A stretch of 64,000 bases of DNA from NCBI GenBank assembly GCA_016780775.1, contig JADHLI010000009.1, forward strand, positions 23,795 through 87,794, read 5' to 3'. The number at the start of each line of letters is the position of its first letter. Within the stretch, counting starts at the first letter, position 1. Positions 55,343 to 63,874 of this stretch are shown in pieces. The translations under genes were made by a program, and so were the position numbers. The notes beneath the pieces were generated by a model that did no database searches, was not told where the DNA came from, and saw only the letters and a list, made by a program, of their open reading frames with translations. This stretch comes from Alphaproteobacteria bacterium. Its GTDB lineage: Bacteria; Pseudomonadota; Alphaproteobacteria; Puniceispirillales; Puniceispirillaceae.

Positions 55343-56797
55343 ATGGCAGAGCTAGCAAGCGGTAAGGTTATGATTGGGCATAAATTAAGGCGGCTCCGCA
55401 CCACCTTAAAGCTTAGCCAGTCTGATATGGCAGCTGAGCTGGGCATTTCAGCTTCTTATCTCAATTTGCTGGAAAATAATGCGCGTCCCGTAACAGTGCC
55501 TATCCTGTTCCGTCTAGGGCAAACCTATGATGTAGATTTACGGGACATTTCAGAAGATGATTCGGCGCGCCTAACGGCCCATTTGAGCGAGGTGCTAGCT
55601 GACCCGGTATTGGAAGGTTTCAGCATGTCGCGCCGCGATATACACCAGTTAGCTAATCAGCATCCAAATGCAGCAAATGCGTTCTTGTCTCTCCACCGCG
55701 CCTATGAGGCGATGCGTGAGGCGGCTCGTTCTGGGGATCAAATATCCCAGCAATCACGTGCACCGCGCCCGCTTGATGCGGTTCGGCGCATCCTTGAAAG
55801 CCAAGCGAATCATTTTCCAGAAATAGAAGAATCTGCCGAAGGTTTTTTAAGCACATTACAAACGCAAAATAGCGGCGATAATTTACTGCAATCTGGTGCA
55901 AAACCAGCTATGCTCATAGCTTATCTGGAACAAAATTATGGCGTGAAAACCCGGATTATGCCGCAATCAGTAATGGGGTCTGTATTGCGAGAATTTGATA
56001 TGCATCGCGGCCGTCTACTATTGTCTGAGAGCCTAAAAGAACCACAACGGATTTTTCAGATTATTACACAAATTGCACAGCTTGGCTTCCGGGACGTGGT
56101 GGATACAGTCATTGATAAAGTGGCACGGTCTCAAGATGAGGAAACGCAAACCCTGCTGCGGATGGCATTATTTAGCTATTTTGCGGGGGCAGTGATGATG
56201 CCCTATAGCGGATTTGTGGCCGCTGCACGCGAATTACGTCACGATATTGATGCGCTAGGCAACCGTTTTACCGCGACCTTTGAGCAGGTGTGTCACCGGC
56301 TAACTAGCCTGAACCGCCCATCTGATCGCGGTATTCCCTTTTTCTTTTTGCGGGTTGATGAAGCAGGCTATATCTCTAAGCGGCTTTCAGCTGGAGGAAT
56401 AGAATTTGCGCGTCAAGGCGGGGCATGTGGGCGCTGGGTGCCGCATAAGGCGTTTCGCTCACCTGGGCATATATTAACTCAAGGCTCCACCCTAGAGCAG
56501 GGCCAAAAATTACTAACCATCGCTTGCACCCACCGCGTGCAACGCACCCAACCTGCCCATTTTGGCACCCCCATTTATGCCATTGCGCTGGGCTGCGATC
56601 TAAAATATGCCAAAGATATCTGTTATGCAGATAATTTAGGGAATTTAAAGGCACCAGCCCTTACGCCCATTGGTCTTGGTTGCCGTGTTTGTGAGCGGCA
56701 AAACTGCCAGCATCGCGGTGCGCTGCCGGGTGGTCAGCATATGCGCTTTGATTTAAGTAAACGCTATTCAGGGCTATTTGATTCTATGAGGTCATAA
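55343..56797 (+). CDS. XRE-type short-chain fatty acyl-CoA regulator (ScfR/RamB family)
   Basis: Transcription regulator of 484 residues: N-terminal XRE helix-turn-helix (about 10-65, LKLSQSDMAAELGISASYLNLLENN), an IrrE/ImmA-like middle segment, and a C-terminal DUF2083-type ligand domain with conserved cysteines (CRVCERQNCQHR near 450). The family senses short-chain acyl-CoAs and controls glyoxylate-shunt or propionyl-CoA genes; its divergence from aceA makes isocitrate lyase the probable target. Confidence 0.88.
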   Translation: MAELASGKVMIGHKLRRLRTTLKLSQSDMAAELGISASYLNLLENNARPVTVPILFRLGQTYDVDLRDISEDDSARLTAHLSEVLADPVLEGFSMSRRDIHQLANQHPNAANAFLSLHRAYEAMREAARSGDQISQQSRAPRPLDAVRRILESQANHFPEIEESAEGFLSTLQTQNSGDNLLQSGAKPAMLIAYLEQNYGVKTRIMPQSVMGSVLREFDMHRGRLLLSESLKEPQRIFQIITQIAQLGFRDVVDTVIDKVARSQDEETQTLLRMALFSYFAGAVMMPYSGFVAAARELRHDIDALGNRFTATFEQVCHRLTSLNRPSDRGIPFFFLRVDEAGYISKRLSAGGIEFARQGGACGRWVPHKAFRSPGHILTQGSTLEQGQKLLTIACTHRVQRTQPAHFGTPIYAIALGCDLKYAKDICYADNLGNLKAPALTPIGLGCRVCERQNCQHRGALPGGQHMRFDLSKRYSGLFDSMRS

Positions 56798-56997
56798 ATA
56801 TAGCTGGGTGCGCGCATTGAACAACTAGCCCTCTTTCATACCCAAAACGCTTAATTGCGCTTGGCATTATTTAGTCATAGCCGTATGGTTTTCTGGTCTT
56901 CATTCAGAAAGATTCTCTCTTTAAAGATACGGATAAGATTGCATATAGCTATTGGTAGGGCGTTAGCGTATCACTGGATAGGTGAATAGATGCCTGA

Positions 56998-58233
56998 GTG
57001 ACAAATATCCTGATGATGCCGCCCTCAATAAGTGAAAATATCAGAAAAAAGAGCGTGTCAGCTTATGACGTGGCGGTGATAGGTGCAGGAGCAGCTGGCC
57101 TTTTTTGTGCAGGTCTTGCAGCGGCGCAAGGCTGGCAAACTGTACTTATTGACCACCGACAAAAGGTGGCTGAGAAAATTCGCATTTCAGGTGGTGGGCG
57201 TTGTAACTTCACTAATATCCACAGCCAGCCGGCAAATTTTTTATCCGATAATCCGCATTTCGCAAAATCTGCTTTGGCACGCTTTACCCCGCAGGATTTT
57301 ATTTCCCTGATAGAGCGCCATAATATTCCCTACCACGAAAAAAAGCTGGGTCAGCTTTTCTGTGATAATAGCGCGCAAGATATCATCGATATGCTGCTAG
57401 TCGAATGTAGTGCCCATGGCGTCAGTAACGCTTTTGGTGTTTCTGTAACAGCTATCCGCCGAGAGGAAAGCACCTTTCATATTGAGACAGATAATGTGCC
57501 TATCATCGCAGACCGTCTGGTGGTGGCTACTGGCGGCTTGTCCATTCCAAAGATTGGCGCAACTGGCTTTGGTTATGAAATCGCGAGGCAATTTGGTCTG
57601 CCAGTGATAGCACCGCGCGCTGGCCTTGTTCCGCTTACCTTTACCGACCAGATGCGTGCAGATTGCGCCAATCTGTCTGGCTTGTCGGTAGAGGCAGATG
57701 TGCAGTGCGGCAAAACCAGCTTTGCTGAAGGGCTGTTATTTACCCATCGAGGTTTAAGTGGTCCATCTATTTTGCAGATTTCTTCTTATTGGCAAGATAG
57801 CCAGAATATTGCGGTCAATCTGGCACCAGAAATAGATGTGGCTGCCTATCTTTTGGATCAGAAAAAACAGAACCCGCGCCGTGAGGCTACAGCAGCACTT
57901 GCCCAGCTTCTTCCCAAACGCCTTGCCAGCCAGATAATAGCGTGGTGCGGTGATGATGGCAGGCTAGCTGATAAAGCAGATAAGCGGTTAAATTCTCTTG
58001 GTGCAGCCGTTAATAATTGGCAAATTTGCCCCTCTGGTAGCGAAGGTTATCGCACAGCAGAAGTCACGCTAGGCGGGGTCGATACGAATGCGCTATCTTC
58101 TAAAGACATGCAGGCGAAATCCTGCCCAGGGCTGTATTTCATAGGTGAGGTGGTGGATGTAACAGGGCATCTAGGTGGCCATAATTTTCAATGGGCGTGG
58201 GCATCTGCCTATGCAGCAGCCACACAATTTTGA
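56998..58233 (+). CDS. NAD(P)/FAD-dependent oxidoreductase, HI0933/YhiN family
   Basis: Flavoprotein of 411 residues: FAD motif GAGAAGLFCA near residue 27, KIRISGGGRCNFTN near 60 (family hallmark), VATGGLSIPKIGATG, and C-terminal GEVVDVTGHLGGHNFQWAW. Function of the family is poorly defined. The GTG start at 56998 has no strong ribosome-binding site; a downstream ATG at 57013 is an alternative. It converges on the Gfo/Idh gene with a 3-bp gap. Confidence 0.87.
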   Translation: MTNILMMPPSISENIRKKSVSAYDVAVIGAGAAGLFCAGLAAAQGWQTVLIDHRQKVAEKIRISGGGRCNFTNIHSQPANFLSDNPHFAKSALARFTPQDFISLIERHNIPYHEKKLGQLFCDNSAQDIIDMLLVECSAHGVSNAFGVSVTAIRREESTFHIETDNVPIIADRLVVATGGLSIPKIGATGFGYEIARQFGLPVIAPRAGLVPLTFTDQMRADCANLSGLSVEADVQCGKTSFAEGLLFTHRGLSGPSILQISSYWQDSQNIAVNLAPEIDVAAYLLDQKKQNPRREATAALAQLLPKRLASQIIAWCGDDGRLADKADKRLNSLGAAVNNWQICPSGSEGYRTAEVTLGGVDTNALSSKDMQAKSCPGLYFIGEVVDVTGHLGGHNFQWAWASAYAAATQF

Positions 58234-58236
58234 TGC

Positions 58237-59274
58237 CTATTCCCCCGGCGGCGGAAAGGGCAGTTTCTTGCCTTGCTCAGCACTGTTATAGACCTGCTCT
58301 TCCAGAGCGAGCAGGGCTAGGTATTCTCTTGCGTTATTTACCGGCATCTTGCCAGCTTGGAGGCAGTCTGTGACATAGCTGATAAGATTAAAGACGCAAT
58401 CCCCGCCAAATCCTGGCCAGTCACGGCGCGCCAAAAGGCAAATTTCTTCAACAGCGCCATTCGCACGATAAAACACCTCACCAAATCCGTTTAGCCGCAA
58501 AGCACCGCCGCTACCCTCGATAAGCCCGTCTCCCATTGTCAGCCGGTGATTTTCTGCTATGTGGTCAGCTAGCCTGTTGCCATCAAATAGCGCACGTTTA
58601 CCATCCTTGAAGCCAAGCAATATATGGCCAGAATCCTCTCCAGAAAGAGCTGGATTGCGCTGGCTCAAATCAGCGTAAACTTCCTCTGGTGGGCCAAAAA
58701 GATAGGTGAAAACATCTAGAAAATGAATAGCCGTTTCATGCACTAAAAAGCGCGGCATTTTCTGAAAATAGGGTTGGCGCGAAAGATACGCATCTGGCCC
58801 GCGCCCGTCATTAGGTCGCAAGGTAAAGCGCATCTGATATATATCGCCTAAAATGCCCGTCTCTAGCTGGTCTTTTAGCGTCTGAAACCAAGGCTGAAAA
58901 CGGAAATTTTCATGCACGATAAGAGTAGTGCCAGCAGCTTCTGCGCGGGCAGTTATTTCTGTTGCTTGCGCTAGTGTGCCGCAAAAAGGTTTCTGGCAAA
59001 TCACATGCGGAATTTTATGGTCAATGGCGGTTTGTATCGCAGCGGCATGCTGGGCGGGCGGAACGATTATATCCAGAATATCTATCTCGCATGTCGCTAG
59101 CATATCTTCTAAACTGGTAAAGGCAGATGCGCCAAATGCGCCAGCTTTACCAGCTTTTTCTGGGTCTTGATCGGCTATGGCTATCAACTCAGCTTGCTGA
59201 GTGCGCACCCATGCCTCCAGATGGAATTGTGCAAAATATCCGGCGCCTAAACAGGCGGTTTTAAAGGGTCTCAT
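58237..59274 (-). CDS. Gfo/Idh/MocA family oxidoreductase
   Basis: NAD(P)-dependent sugar/polyol dehydrogenase fold of 345 residues. Rossmann motif GAGYFAQFH (near 11), second-strand Asp in IADQDPEKA. The catalytic EKP motif is QKP in VICQKPF, keeping lysine but not glutamate. HETAIHFLDVF carries the usual histidine-containing motif. Substrate unknown. Confidence 0.87.
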   Translation of the reverse strand: MRPFKTACLGAGYFAQFHLEAWVRTQQAELIAIADQDPEKAGKAGAFGASAFTSLEDMLATCEIDILDIIVPPAQHAAAIQTAIDHKIPHVICQKPFCGTLAQATEITARAEAAGTTLIVHENFRFQPWFQTLKDQLETGILGDIYQMRFTLRPNDGRGPDAYLSRQPYFQKMPRFLVHETAIHFLDVFTYLFGPPEEVYADLSQRNPALSGEDSGHILLGFKDGKRALFDGNRLADHIAENHRLTMGDGLIEGSGGALRLNGFGEVFYRANGAVEEICLLARRDWPGFGGDCVFNLISYVTDCLQAGKMPVNNAREYLALLALEEQVYNSAEQGKKLPFPPPGE

Positions 59275-59410
59275 TTAGTATGCCTCATGCTGACAGCAAA
59301 AATAAGACTAGTCTAAACGAGCCCGTATGAAAAACAAAGCCGATGTTTAGCCTCTGGCAAGGTGCGAGATCAGTCTGGGGTTTAGACAAGAGAATATCGC
59401 AGCTGCTAAA

Positions 59411-59480
59411 GGCTCTTCTTTTGAGGCAGCGGGGCTAACGCGGTCTTTTTAAATCAATAAAGCCCCTCTTTTGAGGCAGC
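59411..59480. repeat. Two imperfect 20-bp direct repeats
   Basis: The 20-bp stretches at 59411-59430 and 59461-59480 match at 17 of 20 bases, sharing TCTTTTGAGGCAGC. They lie 30 bp apart in the gap before the 117-residue gene. They mark the boundary where gene density drops; function unknown. Confidence 0.55.
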
Positions 59481-59488
59481 TTAAATGG

Positions 59489-59842
59489 CTAGTTGCTAAC
59501 TGGTATCTGGATAGCGATGCTTTCTTCACATGCTATCTGAATAGGCTTGCCACCTAATGAAACGCCTTGTGCCACTAGATTACTTAGCATCATATTCATT
59601 TGTTGCACATGTGCCAGGCAATCATTGTTGTTGGTAAAGGACATCCCGACATTATAGGTGTTGGTGAAGCCGCTTACAACTTCAATAACAGCCACAGCTT
59701 CCACACTTGGCTCCGCACTTGCACGTGCAGTTGTGATGCTTGTCGCTGCGTAAATAAGTGCCGCAACAAGCAAGACAGGAAGCGTGAGCTGCTGTCCAAA
59801 ATTTAGATATACTGCTTGCGTCTTTATCGTTTTATTTAACAT
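59489..59842 (-). CDS. Uncharacterised exported or membrane-anchored small protein
   Basis: A 117-residue protein with an N-terminal hydrophobic segment (LTLPVLLVAALIYAATS, about 19-35) and possible cleavage at ARASAEP, so exported or anchored. The mature part has NNNDCLAHVQQMNMMLSNL and IQIACEESIAIQIP; two cysteines may form a disulfide. AAGG is 8 bp upstream of the ATG. No family recognised. Confidence 0.65.
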   Translation of the reverse strand: MLNKTIKTQAVYLNFGQQLTLPVLLVAALIYAATSITTARASAEPSVEAVAVIEVVSGFTNTYNVGMSFTNNNDCLAHVQQMNMMLSNLVAQGVSLGGKPIQIACEESIAIQIPVSN

Positions 59843-60266
59843 GATTTTGGCCTTTTTTTAGCGAGGGCTGGTGACCGACCTCGGAGGTTTAAGTAAGCAA
59901 AAATTGCTTGTTTAGGTTTATTTCTTTTACAAAACACAATTTAAGTCTGACTAATGTAAAAATATTTGTAAATAGTTTTGAGAGCAATATTTTGGTTATT
60001 GCCTCATAATTGAGCTATTCTACAGCTTATGTCCTAAATTAGCCCTTGCGGATATTAACTACCTTGTCAGCTATTTCCTGCATTCCTAAAAGCTGAGCCT
60101 AGCTTCAAGCTAGCCTCTAAAGCGTTACATAATTATGAACAGATGCAAACCCGCCCTATCAAAGCTAGGCAAGCACAGGCAAAAGCGCCTAATAAATTGA
60201 CAGCTTTAAGTCTCACAGATAATCTTTATGGCGCAGCATTGACGTTTGTAGTTTTAGGCTCCGTTA
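59843..60266. other. AT-rich spacer at the start of the accessory region
   Basis: These 424 bp contain no gene I would support. An 80-codon frame at 60143-60385 has no convincing ribosome-binding site and overlaps the 200-residue gene. The segment is notably AT-rich near 59890-60000. Confidence 0.45.
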
Positions 60267-60869
60267 ATGTTTTCCCGCCAAGATGTGCTGCTGACTTTTT
60301 TATTGGAGGCAGTGAGATTGACAGATCAAAGATGGATCGATGCATCTTTTTGCCTTGCTCGATTTGTGCAACCTCATTACCTTGACGTCGACATCCAATA
60401 TTTAGGGATTGTTGAGGCAATCTTAGATGGTTGGGAAAAAACATTTACACCAATTTATCATCGCCAGATAAAAGGTGATTATGATTTTAATTCTGATCCT
60501 TATCCATTTTTATATACGCATATAAACGCTGTTTCGAAAATGTGGGTTTTAAGTGGATATGAAATTTTAAGGGTTATATATAACCAGTTAGAAAACAATA
60601 GTAACGCTCCAATATTGCCTGATGAGTTTAAAACACTGTTCTGGCAATTTACGATGGTCAGAATGGAAACAGCAAAATATGAGCATGCTAGAGTAAGTAA
60701 TTCTACTGGAAATCCAACAAACGTAACGCAGATTGATAGTGATGGCATTTGTAGAGTGGGCTGGCGCGTCTACTGCAAAAAATCAAATACGATAAAAGAT
60801 ATTATAAGGAAAAACCTTGCCGAAGAATTTGTAGAAACCTTCAGAGAAATGAAAGAAACTTACCGGTAA
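60267..60869 (+). CDS. Uncharacterised 200-residue protein
   Basis: Soluble protein with no recognised domain. It is rich in aromatic residues (QPHYLDVDIQYLG, WEKTFTPIYHRQI, YPFLYTHINA, MWVLSGYEIL) and ends with a charged helix (AEEFVETFREMKETYR). Composition suggests an all-helical fold. An AGG about 10 bp before the ATG is the only start signal. It stands alone in plus orientation beside an Mrr endonuclease gene. Confidence 0.65.
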   Translation: MFSRQDVLLTFLLEAVRLTDQRWIDASFCLARFVQPHYLDVDIQYLGIVEAILDGWEKTFTPIYHRQIKGDYDFNSDPYPFLYTHINAVSKMWVLSGYEILRVIYNQLENNSNAPILPDEFKTLFWQFTMVRMETAKYEHARVSNSTGNPTNVTQIDSDGICRVGWRVYCKKSNTIKDIIRKNLAEEFVETFREMKETYR

Positions 60870-60926
60870 TGGAAGTAGGCTAGTGAGAGGCAGGCCATAC
60901 AGGCCACTCAATGGCGTTGGGATGGG

Positions 60927-61844
60927 TTAAGACTCAAAATAATCTTCATCGATTTTCTTGATTGATAACGTTTTTTGTATTGAGCATCCAACTTCGTAAT
61001 CAATCATCAATTGCGATAATCTTTGACCATCAATCAACACAATTCGATGCTGAACCCTCTCAGCTGCAGATACTGCTCCCTTTGTGAAAGACGATGTTGT
61101 TACAAACAATCCTTTAGATGCTTGTTTCCTGCTAAGGGCACCAGCAAATCCTCGCATCGCTTCTGCAGAAATAGTATTGTCCGCTTGATACCGTTTCGCT
61201 TGGATGTAAATACGTTCAAGACCCAAAGCATCTTGGTTAATCAAACCATCAACACCCTCATCACCTACTCCGCCCAATACCTCGCCAGACTGTTTTTCAC
61301 CACCGCCATATCCCATCTTCAAAAATAAATCTAAAACTGCTTTTTCAAAAAAAGACGGAGATGAGTTTTGCAGCTGCTCAAGCAGCGTTGCTGCAAGCTC
61401 GCCCTCTATTTCCTCAAGTGCTTCATTAATTTGGTCATCAGGTGTAAGACCACCGTCAGGACTGCCATCATGACTACTTGCGCTTACTTTTCTCGTTCCA
61501 CGGCGCTCCTGAAATTCCACAAATGCAGGCAAACTGAATAAATCTTGCTTTGAAATTATTTTTTCAAATTTGTTGTTAAACTTAACTCCATCCTCAGTGA
61601 TATCAACATAGCCACGTCTAGTGGTTTTAAGTAAACCCGCTTGCCTTAAATAGGTAGCAGCCCAATGACTTCTATCAATATATCGCCTTTTGTTTCCACT
61701 TCTAGTAGTTTCCAATCGGGCTCGTGTACTAAGTCCGAAATCATCAGCAATAGTATCAGCACTATTTCTAACATTAACCTCACCCCTACTAGCAAGTGTT
61801 AACATCGGCTTCAAAAATGTTTGAAATGGTGGACAAGTATCCAT
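60927..61844 (-). CDS. Mrr-type restriction endonuclease
   Basis: Type IV-like restriction enzyme of 305 residues. The N-terminal half is a winged-helix Mrr_N-like domain (YLRQAGLLKTTRRGYVDIT near residue 66). The C-terminal half is the PD-(D/E)XK catalytic domain: FFEKAVLDLFLKMGYGG, then GDEGVDGLI with the catalytic aspartate and IYIQAKRYQ with the Q-x-K variant, then GLFVTTSSFTKGA. Mrr proteins cut modified DNA. GGAG 8 bp before the ATG fixes the start. No methyltransferase partner is visible. Confidence 0.9.
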   Translation of the reverse strand: MDTCPPFQTFLKPMLTLASRGEVNVRNSADTIADDFGLSTRARLETTRSGNKRRYIDRSHWAATYLRQAGLLKTTRRGYVDITEDGVKFNNKFEKIISKQDLFSLPAFVEFQERRGTRKVSASSHDGSPDGGLTPDDQINEALEEIEGELAATLLEQLQNSSPSFFEKAVLDLFLKMGYGGGEKQSGEVLGGVGDEGVDGLINQDALGLERIYIQAKRYQADNTISAEAMRGFAGALSRKQASKGLFVTTSSFTKGAVSAAERVQHRIVLIDGQRLSQLMIDYEVGCSIQKTLSIKKIDEDYFES

Positions 61845-62134
61845 GATTTAACTCCATCAGTTCAAACCTGTCGGCAAAACTCACAAAGCCAAATACACAT
61901 CACATAAAACAGGGGAAGATTGGTGCGGCTGAGACGCAATGTGGTGCGGAAGATGCAGTGCTTAACTAATTGAAAAGTAATAAAAGCAATGCTGGATGTC
62001 AACTGTTGTGTAATACCTCTTGTGATACCTCTGAGATGCCTTTGAGAAAAGACACCCCCCAGTGGGTTACGACAAACACGACTTCAAAAAAGGGGCTAAA
62101 GGGTCGATTGGTTGTTGTTGTTACTGTGGCGAGG
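61845..62134. other. Spacer between mrr and the small-gene run
   Basis: No supported gene. TGGTGCGG occurs twice within about 30 bp near 61920-61950. This 290-bp segment may hold the promoter of mrr and the 3' end of the small-gene transcript. Confidence 0.4.
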
Positions 62135-62536
62135 TTATTTACTAGAACCTTTTAACTGCTCATAGCATTTTTTGTGTTCTGCGAATTTTTTATCCACTAA
62201 GCCAGAAAGACTTGCAAAAAATATCAAGGGAAATAGAGCTAGAAAGTGAAGAAAAATTAGTATAGGAAATCCCCAGAATGAGCCTCCAGTGAATTCGCTC
62301 ACAGCATCAATACCAAAAAGCCAGATAAGAGCAAAACCGCCAATACCAACAAACGCCATAAGCGTGTGCATCATTACCTCTAGAAGGGTGTATTTGAAGG
62401 CTTTGTTCACAATTGAATTATTATAAATAGAGGCTAAATCTTTTTTGCTAAATAAGCTGAAGCCGTATCGCCTCATTGGGCTATTCCAGTAAGTGCTAAT
62501 AGCAACAAAAGCGATTGCCCCTAAAAAGAAAAGCAT
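62135..62536 (-). CDS. Uncharacterised membrane protein, last gene of the small-gene run
   Basis: 133 residues with three hydrophobic spans: an N-terminal span (FFLGAIAFVAISTYW), a middle span (MHTLMAFVGIGGFALIWLFG) and a third (FPILIFLHFLALFPLIFFAS), with a lysine-rich tail (FAEHKKCYEQLKGSSK). AAAGG precedes the ATG, which is 12 bp after the previous stop. Family unknown. Confidence 0.72.
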   Translation of the reverse strand: MLFFLGAIAFVAISTYWNSPMRRYGFSLFSKKDLASIYNNSIVNKAFKYTLLEVMMHTLMAFVGIGGFALIWLFGIDAVSEFTGGSFWGFPILIFLHFLALFPLIFFASLSGLVDKKFAEHKKCYEQLKGSSK

Positions 62537-62548
62537 CTGTTAAACCTT

Positions 62549-62785
62549 TTATAAGTGCTCTGGTATCGAGGCTAAAAATTCAGCATCTAATTCTTCTGGG
62601 ACATCGCCCATAAAAGAATAATAAATGTAGTTTTCTCTAGTCATCTTTATTTCATATTTTGCCATCAGTTCTAGCACTGGGTCATTGGCAGATGATTTAT
62701 TATGCGAAGACACCCTGAAGCCTTCATTGAATATGGGGTCATTCTCATCGGCTAGTCTTAGTTTAACGTCTCTTACTTTTGTCAT
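62549..62785 (-). CDS. Small protein with N-terminal LAD..DxIF..SSH motif (copy A)
   Basis: 78 residues from ATG 62785, whose ATGA overlaps the stop of the upstream lipoprotein gene, implying translational coupling; the longer frame start is therefore rejected. Residues 11-28 contain LADENDPIF-x5-VSSH, shared with the first gene of the run. The rest is acidic (VPEELDAEFLASIPEHL). Function unknown. Confidence 0.72.
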   Translation of the reverse strand: MTKVRDVKLRLADENDPIFNEGFRVSSHNKSSANDPVLELMAKYEIKMTRENYIYYSFMGDVPEELDAEFLASIPEHL

Positions 62786-63243
62786 TTGATATTCGCCAGC
62801 ATTTCGCATTGCTTTTCTCTGACAATACCATCGACTGAGAAACGATTTTTTTGGTCGTTCCATTTATATTCAACGCCACTCGTTAATCGAAGTTTGAAGT
62901 CATAAAGTGTGGTGTACTTTTTGTTGGGTCTATCCTCAAACTCGAAACTCTTAATTACCTTAACTGCTTCGTCTAAAAACTCACAGTATTGGGTGTAATG
63001 TTCTGTATCTGGTTCACATATTGAATACCAAGTTCCATTAAACTTTTGTTGTAAATCTTCGTATTTCCCAAATAGATTTTTGGTAAGTTTAATATAGACA
63101 ACATCGTCATATTTATCCGGACAAACCATTATGCCATCTTTCCCCCAAGCAGTGGAGCAAGCGGAGATTAGGATTGTGGCGGCAATAAGCAAGCATATGA
63201 AATTTTTCCTATCAGAAGCTGTGGAAGCTGGTATGCCTGACAA
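62782..63243 (-). CDS. Predicted small lipoprotein
   Basis: 153 residues. A signal sequence with basic start and hydrophobic core ends in the lipobox ILISAC with lipidated C29, predicting an outer- or inner-membrane lipoprotein. The mature part has cysteines at VCPDKY, ICEPD, YCEFL and KQCEML that could pair. The start is TTG directly adjoining the previous stop, with no obvious ribosome-binding site, so it probably depends on coupling; the exact start is uncertain. Confidence 0.65.
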   Translation of the reverse strand: MSGIPASTASDRKNFICLLIAATILISACSTAWGKDGIMVCPDKYDDVVYIKLTKNLFGKYEDLQQKFNGTWYSICEPDTEHYTQYCEFLDEAVKVIKSFEFEDRPNKKYTTLYDFKLRLTSGVEYKWNDQKNRFSVDGIVREKQCEMLANIK

Positions 63244-63465
63244 TTAAATGTCATAAGGCTGCAACTCATTAACCACCATCTCATAAATACCGATTAGTTC
63301 ATCGTCTGTAACTAAGTCAATTTTGTATTGAACTTTTTCTAATCTCTTTGTGAGTAACACCTCGCACATTTCACGTTGAACGTGGGTAAGATTATTCAAG
63401 GCTTCAGCACCAATAACACTTTCAACCCTCTTTGAAAGAAGCTCTAGGTGCTTTCGTTCTAACAT
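63244..63465 (-). CDS. Small helical charged protein
   Basis: 73 residues from ATG 63465, which has AAAGG 9 bp upstream and follows the preceding stop by 13 bp; the longer frame start overlaps the upstream gene and is less likely. The sequence is mostly predicted helix with many charged residues (LERKHLELLSKRVESVIG, EVLLTKRLEKVQYKIDL). It could bind a partner or nucleic acid; unrecognised. Confidence 0.68.
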   Translation of the reverse strand: MLERKHLELLSKRVESVIGAEALNNLTHVQREMCEVLLTKRLEKVQYKIDLVTDDELIGIYEMVVNELQPYDI

Positions 63466-63478
63466 CTGAATCAGCCTT

Positions 63479-63874
63479 TCAGGAGCTATAAATGGCTTCT
63501 TGGTAGTATTGATGTTTTTCAATCTGCAAAGGGTGACCAAAGAGCCTCATAAATTCTTTGTCGTCAACGCAGCGCCTGAAGCCATGTTTAGCGAACAGCT
63601 TTTTGACATCATCACTGCCACTGCAGACCACCTCATCAAAGACATGACCAATGGTGTTGGTAAATAAAACGATGTTGCCGTTTTCAGCATCCCAATACGC
63701 AAGATGCATCTGCATATTTTCCATAGCTTTGAAGTGCCATCGCTCTGAATTAGCAGTTTCTAGTGTCCATTCTGGTGCGTATGGCTCTGGACTTTGGTGA
63801 CTACTAATGGTCGTTTTGCCAGTGAAGATAGTGTCGTCTTTATCAGCTAGTTTGTTACTTATAATTTTTGCCAT
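63479..63874 (-). CDS. Small protein with N-terminal LAD..DxIF..SSH motif (copy B), first gene of the run
   Basis: 131 residues from ATG 63874, chosen because the resulting N-terminus MAKIISNKLADKDDTIF aligns with that of copy A and because AAGG lies upstream. Residues 9-26 are LADKDDTIF-x5-ISSH. The remainder (GHVFDEVVCSG, FAKHGFRRCVDD, FMRLFGHPLQIEK) is unlike copy A. The run's promoter should lie in 63875-64000. Confidence 0.72.
   Translation of the reverse strand: MAKIISNKLADKDDTIFTGKTTISSHQSPEPYAPEWTLETANSERWHFKAMENMQMHLAYWDAENGNIVLFTNTIGHVFDEVVCSGSDDVKKLFAKHGFRRCVDDKEFMRLFGHPLQIEKHQYYQEAIYSS

Noticed and set aside
60143..60385. 80-codon plus-strand frame
   Set aside because: No ribosome-binding site, no recognisable features, and it overlaps the better-supported 200-residue gene in another frame.
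61970..62155. 61-codon plus-strand frame in the spacer after mrr
   Set aside because: Starts without a ribosome-binding site and runs into the opposite-strand membrane-protein gene; composition looks non-coding.
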